43,476 bases of DNA from JAEZJZ01 sp050949055 (GTDB taxonomy: Bacteria; Bacillota; UBA994; UBA5500): positions 1-43,476 of the forward strand of contig JBMNFA010000005.1 of assembly GCA_050949055.1 (NCBI GenBank), in the 5' to 3' direction. Each line of letters opens with the position of its first letter. The first letter of the stretch is position 1. Under the pieces are notes generated by a model. It was not told the DNA's origin and made no database searches. It worked only from the letters and a program-made list of their open reading frames with translations. Shown here piece after piece: positions 24,672 through 33,358 of this stretch. A program made the position numbers and the translations under genes.

Positions 24672-25313
24672 CTAGCTTAGCTCCATTTTTCGGATAGTGT
24701 ATCGCTTGCGGGGACGACCCTGCTTTCCATACCCATGACTGACTGTCAGGTAACCCAACTCCTCCAAATAGCTGAGGTAGCGGTGCACCGTAGAATATCC
24801 TAACTGCAGGGCCTCCACAGCCTCATTGATGGTAAAGGCCTTGGCTCGATTCTTGGAGAACTCCAGCACCAGGTCCAAAGTCTCCTGGTTCAAGCCCTTC
24901 TCCAGCGTATCTGTCACTGGTGTCGAGTCTTGTTGACGCAGCCGGGACACCTCCAGGTTGAGATTGACCCGGTAGATCAGATCCAGTGCTTTGATCGGTT
25001 TCAGGGAAAAATCGCTGGCCCCAGCTTCGCGGCACTTCTCGGCAACTCGTCGGTCGTCTTCAACTGTCAACATAATGATGGGCACCGAAGGGTTGCGCTT
25101 GCGAAACTCGGGCAAGGCGGTCAAGCCATCCATCAAAGGCAAATGGTAATCGAGCAGCACGATGTCCGGATTGAAGACGCCCAAAGCGGAGATCCCACTG
25201 CGGGCATCCAAGCAGGAATGAACAGTCCAGCCAGCATAAGACCCGATGGTCTCCACAGTAAAACAGATGTTGCGGTCATCATCCACTATCAGCACTCTGG
25301 GGCTAATTCTCAA
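24672..25313 (-). CDS. Response regulator, CitB/DctR-like with C-terminal HTH
   Basis: A 213-residue regulator. The receiver domain (about 6-120) has acidic residues D11-D13, phosphoacceptor D55 in IVLLDYHLPLMDG, T82 region MLTVEDD and K105 in SLKPIKALDL. The C-terminal part (about 140-210) contains a winged-helix-like HTH (TINEAVEALQLGYSTVHRYLSYLEELG) followed by a basic stretch GYGKQGRPRKRY; quoted blocks: NEAVEALQLGYSTVHRY. This is the arrangement of CitB-family regulators of nutrient-uptake operons. The likely start is TTG at 25313 (GGAGG 3 bases upstream), overlapping the kinase end by 11 bases. It probably controls opp operon 1 and its own operon through the shared motif. Confidence 0.88.
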   Translation of the reverse strand: MRISPRVLIVDDDRNICFTVETIGSYAGWTVHSCLDARSGISALGVFNPDIVLLDYHLPLMDGLTALPEFRKRNPSVPIIMLTVEDDRRVAEKCREAGASDFSLKPIKALDLIYRVNLNLEVSRLRQQDSTPVTDTLEKGLNQETLDLVLEFSKNRAKAFTINEAVEALQLGYSTVHRYLSYLEELGYLTVSHGYGKQGRPRKRYTIRKMELS

Positions 25314-26682
25314 TCACCTCCGGAAGGGTTATTACTACCTTGGTGCCTACACCAGGCACCGACCAAAGATCGATCGTGCCGCCGTGGTCGCGGATCACTT
25401 CGCTGACGAAGGGCAGGCCCAGCCCGGCTGTTCCTTTGGTGCTGAACCCCATATTGAACACATTGGGCTTGTCCGCATTGGCGATGCCAGGGCCATCGTC
25501 CAAGACGACAATGCGCACCCGGTGGTCAGACAGGGCACGGGCTGAAACTTGCACGGTTCCGCCAGTCTCAGCCAACGCCTGCAGCGAGTTCTCCAATACG
25601 TTGCACAGAGCCCTGACCAATCGGGTGCGGTTGCCTGCGATCCGCGGCAACCCGTCCTCGATGGCCACCTGAATCATCGAGATGCCCTGCTTGGGCGAAA
25701 CTTGTGCGGTGGCGAAATTGATCAACTCGCGTACATCGATGGGCTGTCTTCGTTTCTGCCGCAAGATGTCGTTGATCTTCTCGTTCATGTCTTCCGCCGC
25801 CTGGTTGATGCGCTCACAAATAGCTGCCGCCTGTTCCACTTGGTCCTCTACCATCAATTGCAGGATGCTGGACAGCCCCTGGATGGTGGTCAAGGGCGTC
25901 TTCAAATCATGGGTGAGGCTGCGCACCTGGCCGAGGGCGTTTGCCTCCAAGACGGCCATCTTCATCTTTTGCAGCTCTTGTTCTTGCTCCCGGGCCAGCC
26001 GCTCCTGCTCCAGCTCGCGGGTGTGAATCACTGAGAGCCTGATCAGCAAGGCCACAACCACCAAAGTAAAGCCGATGAACAACAGGCCGATGAAGTCCAA
26101 CGCCGCTTCCGTCCGCATGAAACGGGCCACCAGCTTGATCTCGGAAGAGATGTCGCCCCAACCGCGCACGCTAACCTGCATGATCGGCATCACGCCCAGC
26201 CATTGGAACCCGCTCATCAGCACAATCAAGATCAACGCCCGAGAGTTGCTTCTTGGCACCACATTGCGCATGTACCCGGTGATGGTGATGCAGAGCACTG
26301 CAAATAGCGCTGGCAGGATCAGGCCATAGTTCACACCGCGCAACAGGTAGGCGGTCAAATAGACCAGGGCCAGGACGATCATCGGTGCGGCGATACCCAA
26401 CCAGCGCCCCCATGGCGCTTCCGCCCGATGCAGTTCATCGGCTACCAGAAAAGTCCCTAGGTAGTAGGGAAGGGTGCGGAGGGTGTTGATCAGCACCACT
26501 TGAGCAGTGGTAAGAATCAGTAGCGCTTGGTCCATGCCATCGATGGCCGCAATCAGGCGGGGGAAAAAGCCGCTCCAACCGCTGAAGAACAACACGGACC
26601 ACAGCAGCCCGATAACGACTAGAATCGCGCCTGTGAGAATGGATCGCCAGTTCACCGTTTCGCTGTCCACGTGTTCCGACAC
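25303..26682 (-). CDS. Membrane sensor histidine kinase (HisKA type)
   Basis: A 459-residue kinase. The first 235 residues hold about seven hydrophobic segments and one short extracytoplasmic region (about 170-195), so there is no large sensor domain of its own. A coiled-coil-like linker rich in Glu and Gln (ELEQERLAREQEQELQK) leads to the phosphoacceptor box SLTHDLKTPL with H258. The ATPase domain has NVLENSLQALA (N box), DDGPGI (G1) and GTAGLGLPF (G2). The start is GTG at 26682, 6 bases after the lipoprotein stop, with GAGGTGA upstream. Because the kinase has little external part, the adjacent lipoprotein is the plausible ligand-binding partner. Confidence 0.92.
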   Translation of the reverse strand: MSEHVDSETVNWRSILTGAILVVIGLLWSVLFFSGWSGFFPRLIAAIDGMDQALLILTTAQVVLINTLRTLPYYLGTFLVADELHRAEAPWGRWLGIAAPMIVLALVYLTAYLLRGVNYGLILPALFAVLCITITGYMRNVVPRSNSRALILIVLMSGFQWLGVMPIMQVSVRGWGDISSEIKLVARFMRTEAALDFIGLLFIGFTLVVVALLIRLSVIHTRELEQERLAREQEQELQKMKMAVLEANALGQVRSLTHDLKTPLTTIQGLSSILQLMVEDQVEQAAAICERINQAAEDMNEKINDILRQKRRQPIDVRELINFATAQVSPKQGISMIQVAIEDGLPRIAGNRTRLVRALCNVLENSLQALAETGGTVQVSARALSDHRVRIVVLDDGPGIANADKPNVFNMGFSTKGTAGLGLPFVSEVIRDHGGTIDLWSVPGVGTKVVITLPEVIEN

Positions 26683-26688
26683 CGGCTA

Positions 26689-27324
26689 TCACCTCACTGC
26701 CCGCACAAACGGATCTACACTGCTGGCCAGGTCTGGCACCAATTGCAGTGGGATTTGCTTTTGTCGGCTGATACGGGTAAGCAAACCGTCTTGGTTCCCC
26801 TCTTCTACCGCTATCAGATAATCCACCCGCGGGCAGATCGCGACGATCAGCTGGTCAGAGGAGGCGTCTCTGCGCACCTTGCCACCGATGTGCATCGCCA
26901 CTGTCGCAATCTCCATATCCCGGGCATTGGTCAAAAGCCCCTTAGCGCGGGCGATCTCATTGGCCAGTGTGGTCCTGGCATTGGCGATGCAGCGGCTGTT
27001 TGCTCCCAATACCAGGACCAATGTTCCTGTGCTGGCGGTCAAATCTGCAGGAGCCAGCAAAGGCTCCAGCTGGTATTCCAGCCCCATGCGTTCGCACAGC
27101 TCTTTCACCATGTGGACATCGACACTCTGCCCGATGGAGGTAATGATAATCGGCTCTGCAAGCACTACTCCCGGGTCCACCAGCTCGTAGGCTGCCTCCT
27201 CGGTCTCTACGGGCAGACTGCAGCCAGAGAGCAGACCGCTGAGGAGGAGCACAGCCAATGCCAGAGCGACTCTCTTCAGACAGGCGCCGCTGGTGCCGCC
27301 AGCCCTATCAACAGCCCGCCGCAT
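26689..27324 (-). CDS. DUF6305-like lipoprotein, probable sensor accessory
   Basis: A 211-residue protein with a lipoprotein signal: basic segment, hydrophobic core and LLSGC with Cys35. The mature part is a compact alpha/beta domain with PIIITSIGQSVDVHMVKEL near the start, LVLVLGANSRCI in the middle and MHIGGKVRRDASSDQLI towards the end; this pattern agrees with what I recall of DUF6305. The family has no established function. The ATG at 27324 overlaps the GGT2 end by 17 bases; the frame is open further upstream but with no ribosome site. Six bases separate it from the kinase gene. It probably binds a ligand outside the membrane and passes the signal to the kinase. Confidence 0.7.
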   Translation of the reverse strand: MRRAVDRAGGTSGACLKRVALALAVLLLSGLLSGCSLPVETEEAAYELVDPGVVLAEPIIITSIGQSVDVHMVKELCERMGLEYQLEPLLAPADLTASTGTLVLVLGANSRCIANARTTLANEIARAKGLLTNARDMEIATVAMHIGGKVRRDASSDQLIVAICPRVDYLIAVEEGNQDGLLTRISRQKQIPLQLVPDLASSVDPFVRAVR

Positions 27325-28912
27325 ATCCGTCACGGCGCGGATCAGCCCCTCCATAGAACTTGCCGGTCCGCTCGTCGTACATGACCGCATTCACCCCTCC
27401 GAAAAAGTCGTCCAGCGATCCTTTCACTTCCACCTGGTGACCCTTCAGCTCCAGTGCGCGAATTACTTCCGCCGAAATCCTATCCTCGACGGCGAAGTTC
27501 GGTCCATCGGCATACATTCGGGCGGCCTCGATAGCCTGCTGCATGCCCATGCCGTGATCGATCACGTTGCTGATGATCTGGGCGGTGGTGGTGATGATGC
27601 GCCGGCTGCCCGGGGACCCCAGGCTCAGGAACGGCTGGCCATCCTTCAGCACTACCGTGGGCGACATGCTGGACAACGGCCGCTTGTGGGGGGCAACGCT
27701 GTTCATGCTCTCTGGATTGGTATACCAAGCCTCTCCCTGGTTGTTCAACAAGAAGCCTTGCCCCGGGACCCCGATGCCGTTGCCAAAGAAAGAGCAGAGC
27801 GTTTGGGTGATGGCCACCGCGTTGCCACCGTTGTCGATCACCGACATGTGGGTGGTGCTGGGCGATTCATTGTACGGGTAGGGGTTGCCCGTCGTGGGGG
27901 CGGTGGCAACCAGCGGGTCGAAATCGCTAATGCGTTCCCGAGCATAAGCTTTGCTCAGCAAGCCAGTGATCGGCGGCTGAACAAAGTTCGGGTCACCTAT
28001 GTAGCTGGAACGATCGGCGTAGGCTCGGCGGGCAACTTCCGCCCACAGGTGCAGCGCCTCGGCGGAGTTATGACCGAGCGCGGCGACGTCAAATTCCTCA
28101 AGCATATTCAGGATCATGGCGATGGTGATGCCGCCTGAGCTGGTGGGAGCCGATGACTTAATCTCATAGCCGCGGTAATTCATGGATATGGGCTCTCTGA
28201 AGGCAGGTCTGGCGTTGGCCAAATCGCTGCGGCGGATCAGGCCGTCATTGGCGATCATCAATTGTTCAATCAGCCGCGCCGGCTCACCCCGATAGAAGGC
28301 ATCCGGGCCCTGCTCGGCAATGGCGCGCAGCGTGTTGGCCAAATCGGTGTTGACCAGCAGCTGCCCCGGTTCATAGGGCAGGCCGTCCACCAGGAAGTAT
28401 TTGCTGGCCCACTCGTTGGCCAAGAGCTTGGCATGATTTCTGACCATCATGCTGTGGAGATAAGGGGTGATCACAAAGCCCTCCTCGGCGTACTTGATGG
28501 CGGCCGCCATCACGTGCTGTAGGCTGAGGGTGCCATACCTCTTCAACAGGGCGCAAAGCCCTGCCAGGTAACCTGGGACCATGGTGGAGCGATAGCCTGT
28601 CGATCTATCCTCTGGATGCTCCAGATACATGTCTGGGGTGGACAGGCCAGGGGCAGTGGACTGGTAATCGACGAACACCGTCTTCCCGGATTCAGCCAGG
28701 TGCACCACGGCATAGCCCCCACCGCCCAACCCGGAGGCGAAGGGCTCCACCACGCTGATGGTGAACGCTGTGGCCACAGCCGCGTCGATGGCATTGCCGC
28801 CTTGCGCCAATATATCCCGCCCTGCCTGCGCTGCCAGCGGGTGAGCTGCCGCCACCATACCATTGTTACCCACTACTTCGGGACGGAGAAAATCATGCTG
28901 GTCATTGATCAT
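27308..28912 (-). CDS. Gamma-glutamyltransferase (copy 2)
   Basis: A 534-residue GGT of the T3 family. It has the canonical nucleophile motif STTHMSVIDNGG with the likely catalytic Thr at residue 353, the oxyanion-related GLGGGGYAVVHLAE block and GSPGSRRIITTTAQ near the end. The N-terminus (NNGMVAAAHPLAAQAG, GGNAIDAAVATAF) is typical. There is no signal peptide, so it should act on imported gamma-glutamyl compounds in the cytoplasm, unlike most GGTs, which are secreted. GGAGG lies 8 bases before the ATG. It heads an operon with the lipoprotein, kinase and regulator, and its end overlaps the lipoprotein start. Confidence 0.93.
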   Translation of the reverse strand: MINDQHDFLRPEVVGNNGMVAAAHPLAAQAGRDILAQGGNAIDAAVATAFTISVVEPFASGLGGGGYAVVHLAESGKTVFVDYQSTAPGLSTPDMYLEHPEDRSTGYRSTMVPGYLAGLCALLKRYGTLSLQHVMAAAIKYAEEGFVITPYLHSMMVRNHAKLLANEWASKYFLVDGLPYEPGQLLVNTDLANTLRAIAEQGPDAFYRGEPARLIEQLMIANDGLIRRSDLANARPAFREPISMNYRGYEIKSSAPTSSGGITIAMILNMLEEFDVAALGHNSAEALHLWAEVARRAYADRSSYIGDPNFVQPPITGLLSKAYARERISDFDPLVATAPTTGNPYPYNESPSTTHMSVIDNGGNAVAITQTLCSFFGNGIGVPGQGFLLNNQGEAWYTNPESMNSVAPHKRPLSSMSPTVVLKDGQPFLSLGSPGSRRIITTTAQIISNVIDHGMGMQQAIEAARMYADGPNFAVEDRISAEVIRALELKGHQVEVKGSLDDFFGGVNAVMYDERTGKFYGGADPRRDGYAAGC

Positions 28913-28953
28913 AATTGCTCCTCCAGTTTTTTAACTTGTCTGACTTTACCTAA

Positions 28954-29000
28954 ATCATAACAGCACCGAGCATTGGAAGGGATTTTCTCTCTTATTTCTC
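28954..29000 (-). promoter_or_regulatory. Promoter region of the GGT2/sensor operon with the shared motif
   Basis: The minus strand has GAGAAATAAGAGAGAAAAT (29000 down to 28982) and, 22 bases later, TATGAT (28959-28954), a good -10 box. No -35 consensus is seen, which suits an activated promoter. The motif lies 69 bases upstream of the GGT2 start codon. Confidence 0.45.
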
Positions 29001-29091
29001 GCCTCACGTCCGCGTTCAGGTCTAATTTCGTTGCACAATTCTTGTTTCCTCTTTGAAAAATAAGTAAGGCCTAGGCGATGCAGACAGCGCA

Positions 29092-29128
29092 CCAAAAAGA
29101 AGAACGAAACCGCTTCGCGATTTCGTTC
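29092..29128 (-). terminator. Terminator of opp operon 2
   Basis: GAACGAAACCGC (29102-29113) and GCGATTTCGTTC (29117-29128) form a 12-bp stem with one G-U pair and a 3-base loop. On the minus strand TTCTTTTTGG follows. It lies 27 bases after the oppF copy 2 stop. Confidence 0.85.
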
Positions 29129-29155
29129 ATTTCTTGGGTTCGCCTGATCAACTGG

Positions 29156-30124
29156 TTACCCCTCGCTGCTTCCCCGCTCCCGCTGGTACTCCATGAATTC
29201 GCTGGCGGAGCAGTAGACAAAGTGCCCAGGGTACACCTCGCGCAAGCTGGGCTGCTCCACGCTGTAGTCGTGTGCGGTCGCCGGGTCGTAGGAGATGCGC
29301 TTCCGCTTCCTTTCTCTCAGCGGGTTCGGTTGCGGCACAGCCGAAAGCAACGATTTGGTGTAGGGATGCAGCGGATGCCGATATAGCTCATCGCTCTCTG
29401 CCATCTCCACCAGTTTGCCGTAGTACATCACCGCCACGCGGTCGGAGAAGTACTTGACCACCGACAGGTCATGGGCGATGAACAGGATGGTCAGGCCCAG
29501 GTCCGCCTTCAGGTCGTTGAGCAGGTTGATGATCTGCGCCTGAATGGAGACATCCAAAGCCGATACCGGCTCATCAGCGATCACCAACGAGGGGTTGGTG
29601 ATCAGCGCGCGGGCCACACCCACCCGCTGCCGTTGACCGCCCGAGAACTCATGGGGATAACGGCTGGCGTGCTCCTGGGTGAGCCCGATTTTGTTCAGCA
29701 TGCTAGCCACCAGTTCCTTGCGCTTGGCCGGATCGCGCATGCCCCTGACCTTGAGCCCCTCTTCCACGATCTCCTGGATGGTCATGCGCGGATTGAGCGA
29801 CTCGACCGGGTCCTGAAAGATCATGGCTATGTTGTTGGTCAGATACTTGCGCAGCTCCTTGGTCATCCGCCCCGAGATCTCCCGCCCCCGAAAGCGAACC
29901 GTCCCGGCTGTAGGGTTATACAGGCGAATGATGGCCCGCCCGGTAGTCGTCTTGCCGCACCCGGATTCTCCGACTAAGCCAAAGGTTTCGCCTTCATGAA
30001 TGACAAAGGAGACGTCATCCACTGCCCGCACCACCGTCCGCCTCCGGCGTCTGCCCGACGTGAAGAACACCTGTAGGTTCTCCACCTCGAGGATTGGCTG
30101 GCGGTTCTCCATAGCTTTAGCCAT
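29156..30124 (-). CDS. oppF: Oligopeptide ABC transporter ATPase OppF (copy 2)
   Basis: A 322-residue ATPase, very close to copy 1. Walker A GESGCGKTT, signature FSGGQRQRVGVARAL, Walker B LVIADEPVSALD and FIAHDLSVV are all intact, as is the C-terminal HPYTKSLLSAVPQPNP. It differs mainly at the N-terminus and in the last 15 residues, where only one of the terminal cysteines of copy 1 is kept. The ATG at 30124 has GGGAGAG 8 bases upstream and overlaps the oppD stop by 8 bases, the same junction as in operon 1. Confidence 0.95.
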   Translation of the reverse strand: MAKAMENRQPILEVENLQVFFTSGRRRRRTVVRAVDDVSFVIHEGETFGLVGESGCGKTTTGRAIIRLYNPTAGTVRFRGREISGRMTKELRKYLTNNIAMIFQDPVESLNPRMTIQEIVEEGLKVRGMRDPAKRKELVASMLNKIGLTQEHASRYPHEFSGGQRQRVGVARALITNPSLVIADEPVSALDVSIQAQIINLLNDLKADLGLTILFIAHDLSVVKYFSDRVAVMYYGKLVEMAESDELYRHPLHPYTKSLLSAVPQPNPLRERKRKRISYDPATAHDYSVEQPSLREVYPGHFVYCSASEFMEYQRERGSSEG

Positions 30125-31163
30125 TGCCACCACTCTCCCTCATCCACGCAATCCGCTGCCGCAGAATCTCCGGCATCTCCACCTTGGGCGCATCGGGATG
30201 CAGCAGCCAGGTGGCGGCATAATGCGTGTCGCTGATCTGGAACATCGGGGGTTCCTGCTTGAAGTCGATCCGCATGGCATATTGATTGCGCGGAGCGAAG
30301 GCGTCCCCCTGGGGTGGATGAAGCATATTGGGCGGTGTGCCAGGGATAGACAGCAGCCTGCCCTTAGTCTCCAGATCGGGCATGGAGCCTAAGAGTGCCT
30401 GGGTATAGGGATGCGTCGGCTCCAGGAAAATATCGTAGGCGGTGCCGTGCTCCACAATCTTACCGGCGTACATCACGTACACCCGGTCGGCCATGTTGGC
30501 CACCACCCCCAGGTCGTGGGTGATGAAGATGATCGAGAGGTTGCGCGTTTCCTTCAGGTGATTGATTAAATCCAGAATCCTGGCCTGCACCGTGACGTCC
30601 AGTGCCGTGGTAGGCTCGTCGCAGATCAGTATCTCAGGTTCCCGGGCCAACGCGATGGCGATCACCACCCGCTGACGCATGCCTCCGGAGAACTGGAAGG
30701 GATATTGCTCATACCTATGTTCTGCGTCCTTAATACCCACCGCCCGCAGCAGATTCAACGCCTCTTCTCGCGCTTGGTGGCGAGTGTACTTGCCGTCCAG
30801 CATCAATGCTTCGGTGATTTGGTTGCCCACCTTCATGATCGGATTGAGGGCGGAGAGCGGGTCTTGGAAGATCAAACCGATCTTCTTGCCGCGGATGCTG
30901 GTATATTCCTGTTCGCTCAACTTGGTCAGGTCCTGGCCAGCATAGTGGATGCTGCCTGATTCCACCACCGCATTGGGCGTCAGGATGCCCATAATGGTCT
31001 TGATGCTCACCGATTTCCCCGAGCCCGACTCACCCACGATGCAGATGGTTTCTCCCTTGTTGAGATGAAAACTGATTCCCCGCACCGCCTTCACCATGCC
31101 CGAATAGGTGCGGAAGGAGACGGCCAGGTTGTCGACAGTCAAGATTGGTTCGTTGTTGCCCAT
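30117..31163 (-). CDS. oppD: Oligopeptide ABC transporter ATPase OppD (copy 2)
   Basis: A 348-residue ATPase with Walker A GESGSGKS, signature FSGGMRQRVVIAIAL, Walker B ILICDEPTTALD, FITHDLGVVA, and the oligopeptide C-terminal block HPYTQALLGSMPD. Long stretches are identical to copy 1. The ATG at 31163 has GGGGGTG 5-6 bases upstream; a GTG two codons earlier is less well placed. The gap to oppC is 11 bases. Confidence 0.95.
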   Translation of the reverse strand: MGNNEPILTVDNLAVSFRTYSGMVKAVRGISFHLNKGETICIVGESGSGKSVSIKTIMGILTPNAVVESGSIHYAGQDLTKLSEQEYTSIRGKKIGLIFQDPLSALNPIMKVGNQITEALMLDGKYTRHQAREEALNLLRAVGIKDAEHRYEQYPFQFSGGMRQRVVIAIALAREPEILICDEPTTALDVTVQARILDLINHLKETRNLSIIFITHDLGVVANMADRVYVMYAGKIVEHGTAYDIFLEPTHPYTQALLGSMPDLETKGRLLSIPGTPPNMLHPPQGDAFAPRNQYAMRIDFKQEPPMFQISDTHYAATWLLHPDAPKVEMPEILRQRIAWMRESGGNG

Positions 31164-31174
31164 GCTCACACCCC

Positions 31175-32311
31175 CTATTCCTGCCCGCGCAAGGTGGGGT
31201 CAAAAGCATCGCGCAGGCCGTTGGCAAACAGGTTGAAGGCGATCATCAGCACCGAGATCAACAGCGCCGGGAAGAAGGTCTGATATGGATACTGCAGCAG
31301 CACCTTCTGCCCCTGGGATAGCAGCACGCCGATGGAAGGCTCCGGCGCTTTCAGCCCCAAGCCGATGAAAGCCAGAAAAGACTCGGAGAAAATCGCCCCT
31401 GGGATAGCGATCATGGAACGGGTGATGATCGGGCCGATGGAGTTGGGCAGAATGTGGCGGAAGATCAACGACATGTCGCCCACGCCCAACGTCCTGGCTG
31501 CCAACACGTATTCCCGCTCTTTGAACCGCAGGAACTGCGCCCTGATCAACCTGGCCGTCGGCACCCAACCGCGGACCACCAGCGCCATGATGATCGAGAA
31601 GATGCCCGCACCAAAGAACAGGATGAACATCGTCACCACCACTATCTGAGGAAATGCGTTGAGCACCTCGCAAAAACGCATCATGTACATGTCCGTTGAT
31701 CCTCCATAGTAGCCGGCAATGGCACCGTAGACGATGCCGATGAAGATGTTGGTGAACACCGCCACAAAGGCGATCAGCAGCGACACCCTGGTGCCGCGAC
31801 ATAACCTGGTCCACAGATCTCGGCCCAGATAGTCGGTCCCCAACCAGTAGTAGTCGTTCTCTGCGCCCCGCATTTTGTACTGATCGATCTTCACATCCAC
31901 CATCTTCACACCCTGCACCTCGCGCTCGTTGAACACTCGCAGGATAGAACCTTCCGGGTACAGCGTGGTGTCGCTGAGGTTTTCCAACCGGCGGTTGGTC
32001 AACACCGAACTGCCGTCCAAAATACCCAGCCGTTCGATGCCGGGAACGCGCGGCGGCATGTTTGCTCGCTCCGGGTCCTGCTCACGGAATGTATAAGGGT
32101 TAAAGCCCTGTCCAAACAGTGCCAAGAACGAGATGGCGCAGATGATCCAAAAGGCTATCACCGAGGCCTTATTCTTCCGCAAGCGCAACATCGCATCTTT
32201 AAAAAAGCCGATCGGCTTGGTTTCCAGGTTAACATCCTTCAGCGCCTGCTCCACTTGAACGAACTGGAAGTCCTCTGGCGGTATTTTTGGGAAGCGTTTT
32301 TCCAGCTGCAT
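31175..32311 (-). CDS. oppC: Oligopeptide ABC permease OppC (copy 2)
   Basis: A 378-residue permease, the same length as copy 1 and with the same roughly 90-residue external insert after the first helix (GILDGSSVLTNRRLENL). The core motifs are DYLGRDLWTRLCRGTRVSL, the EAA loop EYVLAARTLGVGDMSLIFRH and GLRDAFDPTLRGQ at the end. The ATG at 32311 is 2 bases past the oppB stop, with GGGGGT 8 bases upstream. An in-frame GTG at 32317 is possible. Confidence 0.94.
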   Translation of the reverse strand: MQLEKRFPKIPPEDFQFVQVEQALKDVNLETKPIGFFKDAMLRLRKNKASVIAFWIICAISFLALFGQGFNPYTFREQDPERANMPPRVPGIERLGILDGSSVLTNRRLENLSDTTLYPEGSILRVFNEREVQGVKMVDVKIDQYKMRGAENDYYWLGTDYLGRDLWTRLCRGTRVSLLIAFVAVFTNIFIGIVYGAIAGYYGGSTDMYMMRFCEVLNAFPQIVVVTMFILFFGAGIFSIIMALVVRGWVPTARLIRAQFLRFKEREYVLAARTLGVGDMSLIFRHILPNSIGPIITRSMIAIPGAIFSESFLAFIGLGLKAPEPSIGVLLSQGQKVLLQYPYQTFFPALLISVLMIAFNLFANGLRDAFDPTLRGQE

Positions 32312-32313
32312 GA

Positions 32314-33255
32314 TCACTTACCCCCTAACCGAATGCGCGGGTCTATGATGCCGTAGGAGATATCCACCAACAAAATGGTGGTCAGCGAGATAATCGAGTA
32401 GAACAGCAACACCGCCACCGTCAGGAAATGGTCGTGGGTGTTGACGGAGTCGATCATGATGCCCCCGATACCCGGGATGGAGAAGATGCGCTCCACCACC
32501 AGGGACCCGCCCAAGATGCCGGTGAACATGGGAATGATGATATTGGCCAGCGGCACACAGGAGTTGCGGAAGGCGTGCTTGATCGTAGCCTGCGTCTTGG
32601 TCAGCCCTTTGGTTCTGGCCAACAGCATGTATTCCGAACTGAGGGTCTCGATTAGCTCGCCACGCAAATAGCGGGTGACCGTTGCAATGGGGCCAAAGGA
32701 CAAAGCCAGCACCGGCAGAATCATCGAATGCCACTTAGCTACGCCGGTGGCGGTAGCAGCGAAGACGATAGGGAATAGGCCAAACTTAAAAGATAGGAAA
32801 TACTGCATCAGCGATGCAAACACGAAGGAAGGCACCGAGATAAAGATGACCACCATAAACGAAATAACATAGTCCGGCATCTTCGACTTGTTGAGAGCAG
32901 CTATGGTCCCGGTCATGATCCCAAAGGGCAAAGCGATGAACAGCGAGATCAGATTCAGTTGCATGCTCACCGGGATGCGCTCTTTGATCACCTCAAACAC
33001 CGGCACACTGGGTGCCATCTTGACCGAGACTCCCCAGTCACCGGCCATGACGCCCTTCAGATAGTATAGATATTGCACCACGATCGGCTTATCCAAATGC
33101 GCCTTGGCCTCCAGCGCCTGGATGATCTCGATGGAATAATCCGGGTTATCATAGACACTGCCTGGCATCAAACGCACCACCATGAAAGCGATGGTGACGA
33201 TGATGAACAGAGTTAAGACCATAGCGATCACTCTGCTGAGAATGTATTTTGACAC
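32314..33255 (-). CDS. oppB: Oligopeptide ABC permease OppB (copy 2)
   Basis: A 313-residue permease with six helices, the PGSVYDNPDY motif near the N-terminus, the EAA loop EYMLLARTKGLTKTQATIKH and the ending SYGIIDPRIRLGG. It is clearly paralogous to copy 1 over its whole length. The start is GTG at 33255 with GGAGGGGAG 9 bases upstream. It follows the long hairpin after oppA. Confidence 0.94.
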   Translation of the reverse strand: MSKYILSRVIAMVLTLFIIVTIAFMVVRLMPGSVYDNPDYSIEIIQALEAKAHLDKPIVVQYLYYLKGVMAGDWGVSVKMAPSVPVFEVIKERIPVSMQLNLISLFIALPFGIMTGTIAALNKSKMPDYVISFMVVIFISVPSFVFASLMQYFLSFKFGLFPIVFAATATGVAKWHSMILPVLALSFGPIATVTRYLRGELIETLSSEYMLLARTKGLTKTQATIKHAFRNSCVPLANIIIPMFTGILGGSLVVERIFSIPGIGGIMIDSVNTHDHFLTVAVLLFYSIISLTTILLVDISYGIIDPRIRLGGK

Positions 33256-33292
33256 GCTTGTTGTCTCCCCTCCGTTTGCTGCAATCGGTTGC

Positions 33293-33342
33293 AGCCACAG
33301 AGACGGTGCCCTGTGCCAGATGCACAGGACACCGCTATGGCT
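33293..33342 (-). terminator. Hairpin between oppA and oppB (copy 2)
   Basis: The inner stem CGGTGCCCTGTGC (33304-33316) pairs with GCACAGGACACCG (33322-33334) with one mismatch around a 5-base loop, and AGCCACAG / CTATGGCT extend it outward. There is no T-tract. Its position matches the hairpin in operon 1 and the one after tctC. Confidence 0.6.
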
Positions 33343-33358
33343 CTAACCGGTTACAGCG

